Below, piece by piece: positions 8,589 through 17,534 of a stretch of DNA of 64,000 nt (positions within the stretch are counted from its first letter, which is position 1; each line of letters starts with the position of its first letter). The translations under genes and the position numbers were made by a program. The notes beneath the pieces are model-generated. The model saw only the letters and a program-made list of their open reading frames with translations. It did not search any database and had not been told where the DNA came from. Source of the DNA: Azospirillum sp. B21 (GTDB lineage: Bacteria > Pseudomonadota > Alphaproteobacteria > Azospirillales > Azospirillaceae). The stretch lies in NCBI RefSeq assembly GCF_008364825.1, contig NZ_VTTO01000009.1, positions 62,001-126,000 on the forward strand, written 5' to 3'.

Positions 8589-9470
8589 ATGGTGGCGCCG
8601 CTCTTCCATCGCGCATGTGCCGTCATGAACCTGCTTGCCTGCATCCACGACAAGGCCCCGCTGATCGAGGCAAGGGATCCCGACCTGGGCGACCTGTTCC
8701 CGCCGGGCTTCCTCGACCTGTACGAGGTGCACAGCTACCGCAACGCCGCCCGCATCCTGGCCTATGCCTGCACGCCCGAGTTCCGCGAGATCACCGAACG
8801 GCTGATGGAGTTCCGCATCCGCACCGAGGACATCGTGGCATCCGGCGGCAACAAATCGCAGATCGCCAAGACGATGGAGCGGATGCTGAACCCCCTGGGC
8901 TGGAACGAGACGCGCATCCGCGGCGACCTGTTCATCACCAAGATGATCGTGACGCACGAGGAAAAGCGCCGCGTCGCCGGCAAGAACCGCGGCCAGACCG
9001 TGACCGAACAGCGCCAGCGCGAGGAGCTGTACAAGGTCAACGGCTTCATCGACGGGCACAAGATCGACTTCGTGAAGGGACGCGTGTCCTTCGACCTGGA
9101 ATGGAACAGCAAGGACCAGACCTTCGACCGCGACCTCTACGCCGCCCGCACCTTCTACGAATGCGGCATCATCAACGCCGGCGTCCTGCTGACCCGCAGC
9201 GCCGAGTTGATCCCGCTGTTCACCGAGGTGGCGCGGCGGGTGGAGATGAAGAACTTCCAGAACAAGTACGGCGCAAGCACCACCTGGATGAAGAAGCTGC
9301 TCTACCGGCTGGATGCCGGCCGCGGCGGCGGCTGCCCGGTGCTGGCGTTGGGCATCCGCCCGGCGGTGGTGTCGGATTTCGAGGAATGGAAAGACAGCCA
9401 CCCTGTCGTCCGGCAGACGGCGACCTTCGACGTCGATACGGGGGCGGAGGACGAGGACGATCTTTGGTGA
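8589..9470 (+). CDS. BglII/BstYI-family type II restriction endonuclease-like protein
   Basis: The protein has up to 293 residues; a second in-frame ATG at 8625 would give 281, and neither start has a clear ribosome site. An N-terminal helical region (HSYRNAARILAY, SGGNKSQIAKTM, LGWNETRI) matches the BglII/BstYI family, followed by the nuclease core IDFVKGRVSFDLEWNSKDQ. D160, D169 and E171 have the spacing I recall for the catalytic D84, E93 and Q95 of BglII. The family cleaves GATC-centred sites. No DNA methyltransferase lies near, which is unusual for an active restriction enzyme. It is divergent from the hybrid kinase and convergent with the LysE-type gene. Confidence 0.8.
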   Translation: MVAPLFHRACAVMNLLACIHDKAPLIEARDPDLGDLFPPGFLDLYEVHSYRNAARILAYACTPEFREITERLMEFRIRTEDIVASGGNKSQIAKTMERMLNPLGWNETRIRGDLFITKMIVTHEEKRRVAGKNRGQTVTEQRQREELYKVNGFIDGHKIDFVKGRVSFDLEWNSKDQTFDRDLYAARTFYECGIINAGVLLTRSAELIPLFTEVARRVEMKNFQNKYGASTTWMKKLLYRLDAGRGGGCPVLALGIRPAVVSDFEEWKDSHPVVRQTATFDVDTGAEDEDDLW

Positions 9471-9501
9471 GGGGGTGCTGCGCTCGCCCCCTCCCCATCC
9501 C

Positions 9502-10164
9502 TCACGCAAACTTCCGGTCCGTCAGCAGCAGACGCACCGCGAAGCCCAGGAACAGCACCCCGGCGATGCCGTCCAGCGCCGTGCGCACCCGCGGGCTGGA
9601 CAGCACGCGCCGGGCGGCGCCGGCGCTGAGTGCGGCGACGCCGGCCAGATAGATGCCGCCCAGCACCGAGATGATGCTGCCGAGGATGAAGGTCTGCAAC
9701 GCGACATGGCCCAGGGCGGGGGCGATGAACTGCGGGACGAAGGCCAGTTGGAACAGAATGACCTTCGGGTTGAGCAGGTTCGTCAGCAGCGCCTGGACGA
9801 ACACACGGCCGGCGCGGGCGGAGGGCGGCGCTTCGACGGCCGGCGCGGGTTCGGCACCCCGGCTCGCCCAGACGTTCCACAGCGACCGCAGGCCGATCCA
9901 CGCCAGATAGGCGCCGCCGGCATAGCGCAGCAGGTCGAACAGCGTGGTCGAGGCCGCGATCAGGGCGGAGATGCCGGCGGCGGCCAGCAGGGCATGCACC
10001 ATGTTGCCGACGCAGATGCCCAGCGTCGCCACCACCCCGGCCTGCCGACCGTCGGCGATGCTGCGGGTCAGCACCAGCAGCGAATCCGGCCCCGGCGCCA
10101 GGACCAGGACACAGACGGCGATCATGTAGAGTTGCAGCAGATGGGGGTCGAGCGGCAGGGTCAT
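9502..10164 (-). CDS. LysE/RhtB-family amino-acid exporter
   Basis: The 220-residue membrane protein has about six hydrophobic segments and the LysE-family N-terminal motif (APGPDSLLVLTRS). The family exports amino acids such as lysine, threonine or homoserine; the substrate cannot be read from sequence. It starts 30 bases after the acyltransferase gene on the same strand, so it may be the distal gene of the waaA-lpxK cluster, though the function is unrelated. A second family member lies at 14938-15549. Confidence 0.88.
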   Translation of the reverse strand: MTLPLDPHLLQLYMIAVCVLVLAPGPDSLLVLTRSIADGRQAGVVATLGICVGNMVHALLAAAGISALIAASTTLFDLLRYAGGAYLAWIGLRSLWNVWASRGAEPAPAVEAPPSARAGRVFVQALLTNLLNPKVILFQLAFVPQFIAPALGHVALQTFILGSIISVLGGIYLAGVAALSAGAARRVLSSPRVRTALDGIAGVLFLGFAVRLLLTDRKFA

Positions 10165-10194
10165 GGCGGCGGGCCTTCGGGCGGTGGGGAGCGG

Positions 10195-11091
10195 TCAATC
10201 CGGCCAGCGGCGGTGGATCCACAGCCATTGCGCCGGCTTGTCGCGGATCCAATCCTCCAACAGACGGTTCAGCCGTTCCATCAGAATTCGCGCATCCGCG
10301 TTGCGGTCGCCGCTGGTCGGGTATTCCTCCGGAGGCAGGACGGTGACGCGGAACCGCGCGCCCTCCAGCCGTTCGGTCCGCGCGGGGCACAGCGGCAGCT
10401 GCATCTTCATGCCGAGGACGGCTGCGGCCGGTGCCGTCATGGCGTCGCGGCCGAAGAAGGGGACCGGGATGCCGTCGTTCATCTTCTGGTCGATCAGCAT
10501 GCCGACATGGCCGCCCTTGGTCAGGTGGCGCAGCAGGATCCGCGCGCCGTCCGGCCCCTTGGGGATCTGGGTGCCGGTCGCCGCTCCGCGCAGCTTCACC
10601 AGCAACTCGCCGACGATCGGGTTGTTGGGCGCGCGATAGACCAGCCCCAACTCCAGCCCGTGCATGCGGGAGGCGACGGACTGCACCTCCCAGTTCGCCA
10701 GATGGCCGGAGACCAGGATGCCCGCCTTGCCGTCCTCCCGCAGCATGTCGACATGCTCGATGCCGACCAGTTCGATCCGTTCGCGGCCGATCTGCTCCAG
10801 ATGTGGATACTCGGCGATGGTGCGGCCCAGATTGTCCCACATCCCCCTCAGGATCTCGTCGATCTCCGCCTTGCTCTTTTCGGGGAAGGCGCGGGTCAGG
10901 TTGCGGCGGGCACGGGCGCTGTTGGGCAGCAACGGCCCGACCGTCCGTCCGATCCAGCCGCCGAGCGCCGACGCGCGGTCGAGCGGCAGCGCCCGGAACA
11001 GTGCGCAGACGCCATGGACGAGCACCGCCTCCAGCTTGTAGCCGACATTGCGCGTCAGCCATTGCTGCAGCGGGCTACGCGGCTTGGCCAT
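10195..11091 (-). CDS. Lysophospholipid/lipid A acyltransferase (LpxL/HtrB family)
   Basis: The 298-residue protein has an N-terminal hydrophobic stretch and the catalytic H-x4-E box (H130, E135, in SGHLANWE) of the lauroyl/myristoyl transferase family, followed by the QIPKG and DQKMNDGIPVPFFG segments seen in it. The expected reaction is transfer of a secondary acyl chain onto Kdo2-lipid IVA at the inner membrane. It overlaps lpxK by 17 bases and follows waaA, all lipid A-Kdo genes, which supports the role. The acyl chain and position cannot be assigned. Confidence 0.87.
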   Translation of the reverse strand: MAKPRSPLQQWLTRNVGYKLEAVLVHGVCALFRALPLDRASALGGWIGRTVGPLLPNSARARRNLTRAFPEKSKAEIDEILRGMWDNLGRTIAEYPHLEQIGRERIELVGIEHVDMLREDGKAGILVSGHLANWEVQSVASRMHGLELGLVYRAPNNPIVGELLVKLRGAATGTQIPKGPDGARILLRHLTKGGHVGMLIDQKMNDGIPVPFFGRDAMTAPAAAVLGMKMQLPLCPARTERLEGARFRVTVLPPEEYPTSGDRNADARILMERLNRLLEDWIRDKPAQWLWIHRRWPD

Positions 11092-12073
11092 CGGGGCTTC
11101 CTTTCAACAGCATAGGGGACAGCAGCGTGGAGAGCGCCCCCCCATCCTCCCAGCGCACCGAGACGGGCAGCACGTCCACCCTGCCCCGAAGCTCCGGCGG
11201 CAGGCGTACGGCGTCCTTGGCGGTGGTGACGGGCAAGGCGCCCGTCGCCGCGGCGCGGTCGATCAGGGCCGCGACCTCGTCCGGGCGGTAGGGATGGTGG
11301 TCGGCGAAGGGCGCACGCTCCACCACGCGGGCGCCGAGGGCCTCCAGCGTGGCGAAGAACTTCTCCGGGCGGCCGATGCCGGCGAAGGCCAGGACGTCGC
11401 GGCCGGCGAGCCGGGCGGCGGCATCGGGATCGGGCTCCAGCCATGCCTTCAGCACGGGACGCCCGCCCGCCAGCGTCGCGAGGCCATGACGGTCCTCCCC
11501 CAGGATCACCAGCGCATCGGCACGGGCGAGGCCGTCGGTCACCCGTTCGCGCAGCGGCCCCGCCGGCACCAGCCGCCCGTTGCCGAAGCCGACCGCGCCA
11601 TCGGCGACGATCAGCGCCAAATCCTTGTAAAGGGCCGGGTTCTGGAACCCGTCGTCCATGACGATGGCCCCCGCCCCGGCGGCGACCGCACGCTGCGCCC
11701 CCGCCACCCGGTCGCGCGCCACCCAGCAGGGAGCGGCACCGGCCAGCAGCAGAGCCTCGTCGCCGACATCGGCCGCAGTATGGCGGGCCGGATTGACCTG
11801 CAGAGGCCCGGCCTCCCGTCCGCCATGGCCGCGGGTCAGTGCATGGGCGGAAATGCCGTGGCCGCGCAATACGGCGATCAGCGCCAGCCCGACCGGCGTC
11901 TTCCCGGCACCGCCCGCCACCAGATTGCCGACGCAGACCACCGGCGCCGCGACCCGTTGCGGAACGGTCCCGGCAATGCGCCGCCGTCCGGCCAGCCCAT
12001 AGAGTGCGCCCAGCGGCGCCAGCAGGGAGGATGCCACACCGGGCGGCCTGTACCAGAAGGCGGGGGTCTTCAC
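11075..12073 (-). CDS. lpxK: Tetraacyldisaccharide 4'-kinase LpxK
   Basis: The 332-residue protein phosphorylates the 4' position of the lipid A disaccharide at the cytoplasmic face of the inner membrane. Walker A is GNLVAGGAGKT at residues 49-59, as in LpxK, and the IVMDDGFQNP segment is also diagnostic. The start is GTG at 12073, with GAGGGGA upstream. Its 3' end overlaps the acyltransferase start by 17 bases, and waaA ends 28 bases upstream, so the three probably form one lipid A operon. Confidence 0.95.
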   Translation of the reverse strand: MKTPAFWYRPPGVASSLLAPLGALYGLAGRRRIAGTVPQRVAAPVVCVGNLVAGGAGKTPVGLALIAVLRGHGISAHALTRGHGGREAGPLQVNPARHTAADVGDEALLLAGAAPCWVARDRVAGAQRAVAAGAGAIVMDDGFQNPALYKDLALIVADGAVGFGNGRLVPAGPLRERVTDGLARADALVILGEDRHGLATLAGGRPVLKAWLEPDPDAAARLAGRDVLAFAGIGRPEKFFATLEALGARVVERAPFADHHPYRPDEVAALIDRAAATGALPVTTAKDAVRLPPELRGRVDVLPVSVRWEDGGALSTLLSPMLLKGSPDGQAA

Positions 12074-12101
12074 GGGCCAGTCATCCCCTCACGCTCATCC
12101 C

Positions 12102-13388
12102 TCAGGCGGCGGTCGGAATGCCGGCGGTGCCCAGCACGGGGGACAGCGCCGCCAGCGCGCGGTCGATGATCCGCCGGTTGTCCGCCGTCACCCGCGCGGC
12201 ACCCGCGACGATGCGGTCGCGCGCGTGGTCATCGGTCAGCAGCCGCCGGATCTCGCGGGTCAGCGCCTCGCCGTCCGCGACCGGCAGGGCGCCGCCGGCG
12301 GCCTCCAGCATGTGGGTGATCTCGCCGAAATTGAACATGTGCGGGCCATAGAGCACCGCGCATCCCAGCTGCGCCGGCTCCACCGGATTCTGTCCGCCAT
12401 GGGGGATGAAGGAGCCGCCCATGCACACGACCGGGGCCGCGCGGTAGAACAGTCCCAGCTCGCCCATCGTGTCGGCGACATAGACGGCATGCTCCGGCCC
12501 CGGCAGCAGATGGCGGTCCGTCCGCCGCAGCACCGGCAGTCCGCGCGACCGCATCAGTTCGGCGACGGCCTCGCCGCGATGGGCATGGCGGGGGACGATG
12601 ATCGTCAGCAGGCCGGGCAGAGCCGGAGCCAGCGACGCGTGGACCGCTGCCGCGATCTCCTCCTCCCCCGGATGGGAGCTGGCGAGCAGCCAGACCGGCC
12701 GGCCGTCCAGCGCTGCGCGCAACGGCTCCATCGCATCGGCGGCGGCGGGCGGCGGCTCGGCGGAGAATTTCAGATTGCCGACGCTGGCGACGCCCGCGGC
12801 ACCCAGCCGGCGCAGCCGCTCCGCATCGCCTTCGGTCTGGGCCAGCGTGATCTGGAAGGTGGACAACAGGCCGCCGACGAAGCCCGGCGCGTTGCGCCAG
12901 CGGGCGAAGCTGCGCTCCGACATGCGGGCATTGACCAGGGCGGCGGGGATGGCGCGAGCGCGGATGCCGGCCAGCAGGTTCGGCCAGATCTCCGATTCCG
13001 TCCACAGCACCGCGTCGGGGCGCCAATGGTCGAGAAAACGGTCGACGGCATCCGGCAGATCGACCGGCACATATTGGTGGATCGCCCGCTCCGGCAGCCG
13101 CCGTCCCATCAGTTCGGCCGAGGTGACGGTGCCGGTGGTCATCAGCACGGACAGGTCGGGCGCGTCCTCCAGAAGCCGGCCGATCAGGACCAGGACCGAA
13201 TTCGCCTCGCCCACGCTGGCCGCATGGATCCACACCAGCGGTCCGGCCGGCCGCGGGCGCGAGGGCGTGCCGAACCGCTCCGCCTGACGCACGGGGTCTT
13301 CCTTGCCCGCGGCGCGGCGGCGGTCGAGATAGAGGCGCACCGCCGGCCCGGCGACGGTCGTCAGGCCACGGTATAGGGATTGCAGCAT
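12102..13388 (-). CDS. waaA: 3-deoxy-D-manno-octulosonic acid (Kdo) transferase
   Basis: The 428-residue GT30 enzyme adds Kdo to lipid IVA. The N-terminal membrane-anchoring segment (LYRGLTTVAGPAVRLYL) is followed by the catalytic HAASVGE (E61) and WTESEIWPNLL (E131, E133); near the C terminus GGSFIPHGGQNPVEPA is the CMP-Kdo-binding signature. The ATG at 13388 is chosen because WaaA proteins begin at this LQSLYR-like point; the open frame extends to 13544 in unrelated sequence. No strong ribosome site is visible. It is followed by lpxK. Confidence 0.94.
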   Translation of the reverse strand: MLQSLYRGLTTVAGPAVRLYLDRRRAAGKEDPVRQAERFGTPSRPRPAGPLVWIHAASVGEANSVLVLIGRLLEDAPDLSVLMTTGTVTSAELMGRRLPERAIHQYVPVDLPDAVDRFLDHWRPDAVLWTESEIWPNLLAGIRARAIPAALVNARMSERSFARWRNAPGFVGGLLSTFQITLAQTEGDAERLRRLGAAGVASVGNLKFSAEPPPAAADAMEPLRAALDGRPVWLLASSHPGEEEIAAAVHASLAPALPGLLTIIVPRHAHRGEAVAELMRSRGLPVLRRTDRHLLPGPEHAVYVADTMGELGLFYRAAPVVCMGGSFIPHGGQNPVEPAQLGCAVLYGPHMFNFGEITHMLEAAGGALPVADGEALTREIRRLLTDDHARDRIVAGAARVTADNRRIIDRALAALSPVLGTAGIPTAA

Positions 13389-13553
13389 CAAGGCCCGGAA
13401 CAGGAGACGGACGACAACGGGCGCGTTGCCGGTCCCCCTGATACGGAACACCGGCAGCGCGCCCGGCGGCACCTTAGCACGCGGCACGCGTTCCGTAACA
13501 GGGGCCGGTGCGACGGGCAGCCGCGCGCCATCGGCCCGGCCCAAGCCGGACGG

Positions 13554-13757
13554 TCAGGCCCCCGGCAGCCCGTCGGCGTCCTGCTCCGTAACGTTGTCGG
13601 CAACGACAACGTCGGTTTGCCCGTCGATCCTGTAGACCACCGTCCAAAGCCCGTTCTTCTGCTTCGTCTTCGCCGTCACGGCGTCGGGATATTCGAGCTT
13701 GGTCGTTTCAATGATCTGATCGGCCTGCTCTTCGGTCAGGTCGGAATTCACCACCAT
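13554..13757 (-). CDS. Small soluble protein of unknown function
   Basis: This encodes 67 residues from an ATG at 13757 with GGAGGG eight bases upstream. The sequence LTEEQADQIIETTKLEYPDAV, then a strand-rich part with KNGLWTVVYRIDG, suggests one compact alpha-beta domain, somewhat like PepSY modules, but this is not firm. No signal peptide is seen. It lies on the same strand 165 bases before waaA and 50 after a lipoprotein gene; the longer frame to 13820 has no better start. Confidence 0.65.
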   Translation of the reverse strand: MVVNSDLTEEQADQIIETTKLEYPDAVTAKTKQKNGLWTVVYRIDGQTDVVVADNVTEQDADGLPGA

Positions 13758-13807
13758 GTCGGTCCCTCCAGCCGGTATTGAATCAATGGCTTTTCGTGCG
13801 TGACGCC

Positions 13808-14698
13808 TCAGCCCTTCCATCCGAAGCCGCGGGCTACCGCAGCGGTCTGGCTGGCGAGCGCCGGGTTACGGATCAGGCTGATGGCGGCGATGCCGCGGGT
13901 ATCGACGCCCTGGGCCTTGTACTGGGCGGCGATGCGGTTCAGCCGGTCGCGCTTCTCCGCATCCGACAGCCCATCGGCGACGGCATAGCCGTAGAGGAAA
14001 TTGGCGGCGTCGGTGGAGGCGAAGCCGGTAATATTGACCAGTTGCTGTTCGGCCTCATGCGCGGCGGTGGCAGCGCGTTCGGTTATGCCGATCAGGGCGC
14101 TCAATACCGTTCCGCTCGCGTAATAATCCTCGAGGTCGGTTAGAGCAACCCCTGGCGGATAGTCCTTCAGCGGCTTGGACAGGCCGGTCAGGATGCGGGC
14201 GCGCACATGGGCGCGGTTGGCGCGCATCGATGAGTGAATGGCCGGCAGCGTCTTGTCGCCAAGAACCTCCTTCTCGAAGGCAGCGCGGCTGCCGGTAATG
14301 CCGGCGCCGATGGCCGACAACACGCTCGCCGCCGCCCCACCGCTTGCTGCGCCGGCCGAGGTGACCCCGAGTGTCAGCACGTCGGTGGAGAAGCCCGCCT
14401 CGCGCATCTGCTGGAACAGCTTCTCCTCGAACTGCGAGAAGTTGACGTCGATGCCATACATCCGCGCCGCCACCTTCGTATTGCGGCAGGTCTCGTCGAC
14501 ACAGTTGAGGATCGCGACTGCACTCCCCTGCTCCACCAAGGCAGGCTCGGGAGGCAAGCGCTCCGGATAGCCTTTGAAAGAGGCGCAGCCGGTGACTGCA
14601 ACGACCAACGGAAGCGAGGCAAGGAGACCGCGCCAAGCAAAAAGCCGCGGCGGAGCGTAATCCATAAGGGCGGAAACATCGAACGGACGAGAGCGCAT
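13808..14698 (-). CDS. Predicted outer-envelope lipoprotein of unknown function
   Basis: The 296-residue protein has a signal peptide ending in a lipobox (VTGC, C38). The start at 14698 has GGGAGGA seven bases upstream; an internal Met12 would give a more usual n-region but lacks a ribosome site. After C38 come a short Pro-rich linker, a mixed alpha-beta region with a cysteine pair in NCVDETCRN, a Gly/Ala-rich stretch (AGAASGGAAASVLSAIGAGITG) and a helical C terminus. I recognise no family. Codon use is less GC-biased than in neighbours, and the 5' flank (14770-14930) is unusually AT-rich, which may indicate transfer. Confidence 0.72.
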   Translation of the reverse strand: MRSRPFDVSALMDYAPPRLFAWRGLLASLPLVVAVTGCASFKGYPERLPPEPALVEQGSAVAILNCVDETCRNTKVAARMYGIDVNFSQFEEKLFQQMREAGFSTDVLTLGVTSAGAASGGAAASVLSAIGAGITGSRAAFEKEVLGDKTLPAIHSSMRANRAHVRARILTGLSKPLKDYPPGVALTDLEDYYASGTVLSALIGITERAATAAHEAEQQLVNITGFASTDAANFLYGYAVADGLSDAEKRDRLNRIAAQYKAQGVDTRGIAAISLIRNPALASQTAAVARGFGWKG

Positions 14699-14937
14699 GG
14701 CATATCCTCCCGGCTGCAATAGAGGACGCTGTTTCTCGCATCCATCTCTAGCATGATGGGTTGAGGATCGCAACGACGCATCAACTCTCTGCGTTTTATT
14801 CCGGAATTAGCACACCATCGAAGGGCATTAAGATAATAATAGTAATCATAGAGCGCAGAGTTCCACTGTATGACATCCTAATGGTTGCCATTCGCACGCT
14901 CGCTATGAAGGCACTTTGTTGGACCGCCAAAATCTCC

Positions 14938-15549
14938 TCACCGCTCCGCCAGCGCCAGCTTGGCGCCCAGCGCGGCGAAGGCGGCGGCGAAGCTGCGGCG
15001 CATCCAGGCCATCACCCGCGGGCGGGAGACCACCTGATCGCGCACCGCCGCGGCGAACAGGCCGTAGACGACGAAGACGGCGAAGGTCAGCGCCATGAAC
15101 ACGCCGCTGAGTTCCAGCATGCGGGCGAGCGGCTGCGGATCGGCATCGGTGACGAACTGCGGCAGGAAGGCCAGGAAGAAGATCGACAGCTTCGGGTTCA
15201 GCACATTGACCAGAACCGCCCGCAGGATCATCCGCCCGGCCGGAAGCCGCGCCGTCTCCGCCCGGACGCTCAGCGCCCCCTGCTCCTTCAGCGTCGCCCA
15301 GGCCATGTAGAGCAGATAGAGCACGCCAAGAATCTTCAGCCCCTGGAACGCCACGGCGCTGGTGTGCAGCAGCGCCGCCAGCCCCAGCACGGCCGCCGCC
15401 ATGTGCGGCACGATCCCCAGCGTGCAGCCGAACGCCGTCACCACGCTGGCCCGCGCCCCCTGCGACAACCCCGCCGCCAGGGTGAGCAGCACCCCGGTGC
15501 CGGGCGAGGCGACGACGATCAGGGAGGTGATGAGGAATTCGGGGCTCAT
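14938..15549 (-). CDS. LysE/RhtB-family exporter
   Basis: The 203-residue protein has six predicted membrane segments; the N terminus (EFLITSLIVVASPGTGVLLTL) and LVNVLNPKLSIFFLAFLPQF are typical of RhtB-type amino-acid exporters. The start at 15549 has a GAGGTG site; upstream frame is open but not conserved. It is a paralogue of the gene at 9502-10164 and stands alone, divergent from the DUF1275 gene at 15712. Substrate unknown. Confidence 0.87.
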   Translation of the reverse strand: MSPEFLITSLIVVASPGTGVLLTLAAGLSQGARASVVTAFGCTLGIVPHMAAAVLGLAALLHTSAVAFQGLKILGVLYLLYMAWATLKEQGALSVRAETARLPAGRMILRAVLVNVLNPKLSIFFLAFLPQFVTDADPQPLARMLELSGVFMALTFAVFVVYGLFAAAVRDQVVSRPRVMAWMRRSFAAAFAALGAKLALAER

Positions 15550-15711
15550 GGGCGGACACCTCGCGCCAATGTGGGAGAGCCGAATGGAACCATGCCGCGG
15601 GACCGTCGCCAAGGGGATGGTTTCAAAAGGCGGAAAGGCCCATCCCGTCGCATTGTCCCCTGCCCCATCCCTCCGCTATCCTGCACCAAATCCCCCGCTT
15701 CGCGGTGATGC

Positions 15712-16530
15712 ATGCCGGTCTCATATCTGCGCACGCTTTCGGAGAGCAAGCGAACCAGGCGGGCCAACGTCCATCTCGGTGTGTCGCTGGCCTTCGTCGC
15801 CGGGGCGATCAATGCGGGCGGGCTGCTGGCGGTGCTGCAATACACCTCGCACATGACCGGCATCGTCTCGTCCATTGCCGACAATCTGGTGCTGGGAAAC
15901 CTCGTGGCGGTGGCGGCGGGGATGGCGTCGGTGGCGGCCTTCGTGTCCGGGGCGGCCTATTCGACCATTCTCGTCAATTGGGGGCGGCACAACCGGATGC
16001 ACAGCGCCTATGCCTACCCGCTGTTCTGGGAGGCACTGATGCTGCTGGGATTCGGACTGCTGGGCAACAGCCTGGACGAGCATCGGGCGCTGTTCGTGCC
16101 GGTGACGGTTCTGCTGCTGTGCTTCATCATGGGACTGCAGAACGCCATCGTCACCAAGATCTCCAATGCGGAGATCCGCACCACCCACATGACCGGCATC
16201 GTCACCGACATCGGCATCGAGCTGGGCAAGCTGGTCTACATCAATCTCGGCACCGAGTCGGCACGCTACCAGCCGGTGCGCACCAACTGGCCGCGGCTGG
16301 GTCTGCTGGTGGCGCTGCTCGCCGCCTTCTGCCTGGGCGGGGTGATCGGGGCCGCCGGGTTCAAATATGTGGGCTATGTCACGACGGTGCCGCTGGCCGC
16401 GTTCCTGGTGCTACTGGCGATCGTGCCCATGGTGGACGACGCGCGGACGCGGACGCGTCTGCTGCTGCGCCAGCGGCTCAGGACAAACGGCGGGGGACGG
16501 CACCGGGAAGCGCCGCCCCCGCTGACCTGA
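15712..16530 (+). CDS. YoaK/DUF1275 family membrane protein
   Basis: The 272-residue integral membrane protein has about six hydrophobic segments. DUF1275 signatures are FVAGAINAGGLLAV near the start, the HMTGIVS motif, and the later QNAIVTKIS ... TTHMTGIVTDIG repeat. The function of the family is unknown; a transport role is usually assumed. The last 30 residues are basic and probably cytoplasmic. It ends five bases before the convergent glycosyltransferase. Confidence 0.88.
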   Translation: MPVSYLRTLSESKRTRRANVHLGVSLAFVAGAINAGGLLAVLQYTSHMTGIVSSIADNLVLGNLVAVAAGMASVAAFVSGAAYSTILVNWGRHNRMHSAYAYPLFWEALMLLGFGLLGNSLDEHRALFVPVTVLLLCFIMGLQNAIVTKISNAEIRTTHMTGIVTDIGIELGKLVYINLGTESARYQPVRTNWPRLGLLVALLAAFCLGGVIGAAGFKYVGYVTTVPLAAFLVLLAIVPMVDDARTRTRLLLRQRLRTNGGGRHREAPPPLT

Positions 16531-16535
16531 CGCCG

Positions 16536-17534
16536 TTACGTGAACGGCCGCAGGTTGGACAGGAACTGTTCGGCCGAGCGGCGCCAGGAATAGCCCAGTG
16601 CATAGTCCCGGCAGGTCTGCGCCGGAATCGCCAGCGCAACTTCCACCGCCCGCTTCAGATCGACGTCCAGGCAGCCGGCGCCGGAGCCGTCGACCACGTC
16701 CAGCGGTCCCGGAACCGGATAAGCCGCCACTGGCACGCCCGACGCCAGCGCCTCCAGCAGGACCAGCCCGAAGGTGTCGGTGCGCGACGGAAAGACGAAG
16801 ACGTCGGCGGCGGCGTAATGCTTCGCCAATTCCTCGCCATGCTTGGCGCCGACCCAATGGACGCCGGGGTATTTGCGCTGCAGCTCCTCCCGTGCCGGGC
16901 CGTCGCCGACCACCACCTTGGTGCCGGGCAGGTCGAGGCGCAGGAAGTCCTCGAGGTTCTTTTCCACCGCGACGCGGCCGACATACATCGACACCGGGCG
17001 CGGCAGATCGAGGAAGCCCTTGTCGCGCGGTCGGAACAGCTCGGTGTCGACCCCGCGGGTCCAGCGTCGGATGTTGGTGAAGCCGCGGCCCTTCAGCGCA
17101 TCCTCGATGGTCTGGGTCGCCACCATCACCGCCGAGGACGGCTTGTGGAAGCGGCGGACCACCGCATAGGACAGCGCCAGCGGGATCGGTGCGCGGTCGC
17201 GGACGTATTCGGGAAAGCGCGTGTGGTAGGCGGTGGTGAAAGGCTTGCCATGCTTCAGGCAATAAGCCCTCGCCGCGAAGCCCAGCGGCCCTTCGGTGGC
17301 GATGTGGATGCAGTCGGGCCGCATGCCGTCGATCATCGCCCACAGCCGGCGCTTCGCCCCCAGCGCCAGCCGGATTTCCGGGTAAGTCGGCATCGGCAGG
17401 GTGCGGAAGCGGTCGGGTCCGATCACCTCGACGCTGTGGCCCATCGCCTCCAGCTCGGCGCGCACGGTGCCGATGGTGCGCACGACGCCGTTCACCTGCG
17501 GGTGCCAGGCGTCGCTGACGATCAGGATGTTCAC
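16536..17534 (-). CDS. GT4 glycosyltransferase (PimB/MgtA/SQD2-like)
   Basis: The 332-residue retaining glycosyltransferase opens with DAWHPQVNGVVRT, the acceptor-side motif of the GT4 subgroup that glycosylates lipids. The C-terminal nucleotide-sugar site contains VGDGPAREEL and DTFGLVLLEALASG; the first acidic residue of the E-x7-E motif appears as Asp. The GTG start at 17534 overlaps the upstream stop (GTGA), so it is translationally coupled to the LpxH-like phosphoesterase. With a lipid kinase across the divergent promoter, a glycolipid product such as glycosylated diacylglycerol is a reasonable inference; the sugar is not predictable. Confidence 0.87.
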   Translation of the reverse strand: MNILIVSDAWHPQVNGVVRTIGTVRAELEAMGHSVEVIGPDRFRTLPMPTYPEIRLALGAKRRLWAMIDGMRPDCIHIATEGPLGFAARAYCLKHGKPFTTAYHTRFPEYVRDRAPIPLALSYAVVRRFHKPSSAVMVATQTIEDALKGRGFTNIRRWTRGVDTELFRPRDKGFLDLPRPVSMYVGRVAVEKNLEDFLRLDLPGTKVVVGDGPAREELQRKYPGVHWVGAKHGEELAKHYAAADVFVFPSRTDTFGLVLLEALASGVPVAAYPVPGPLDVVDGSGAGCLDVDLKRAVEVALAIPAQTCRDYALGYSWRRSAEQFLSNLRPFT

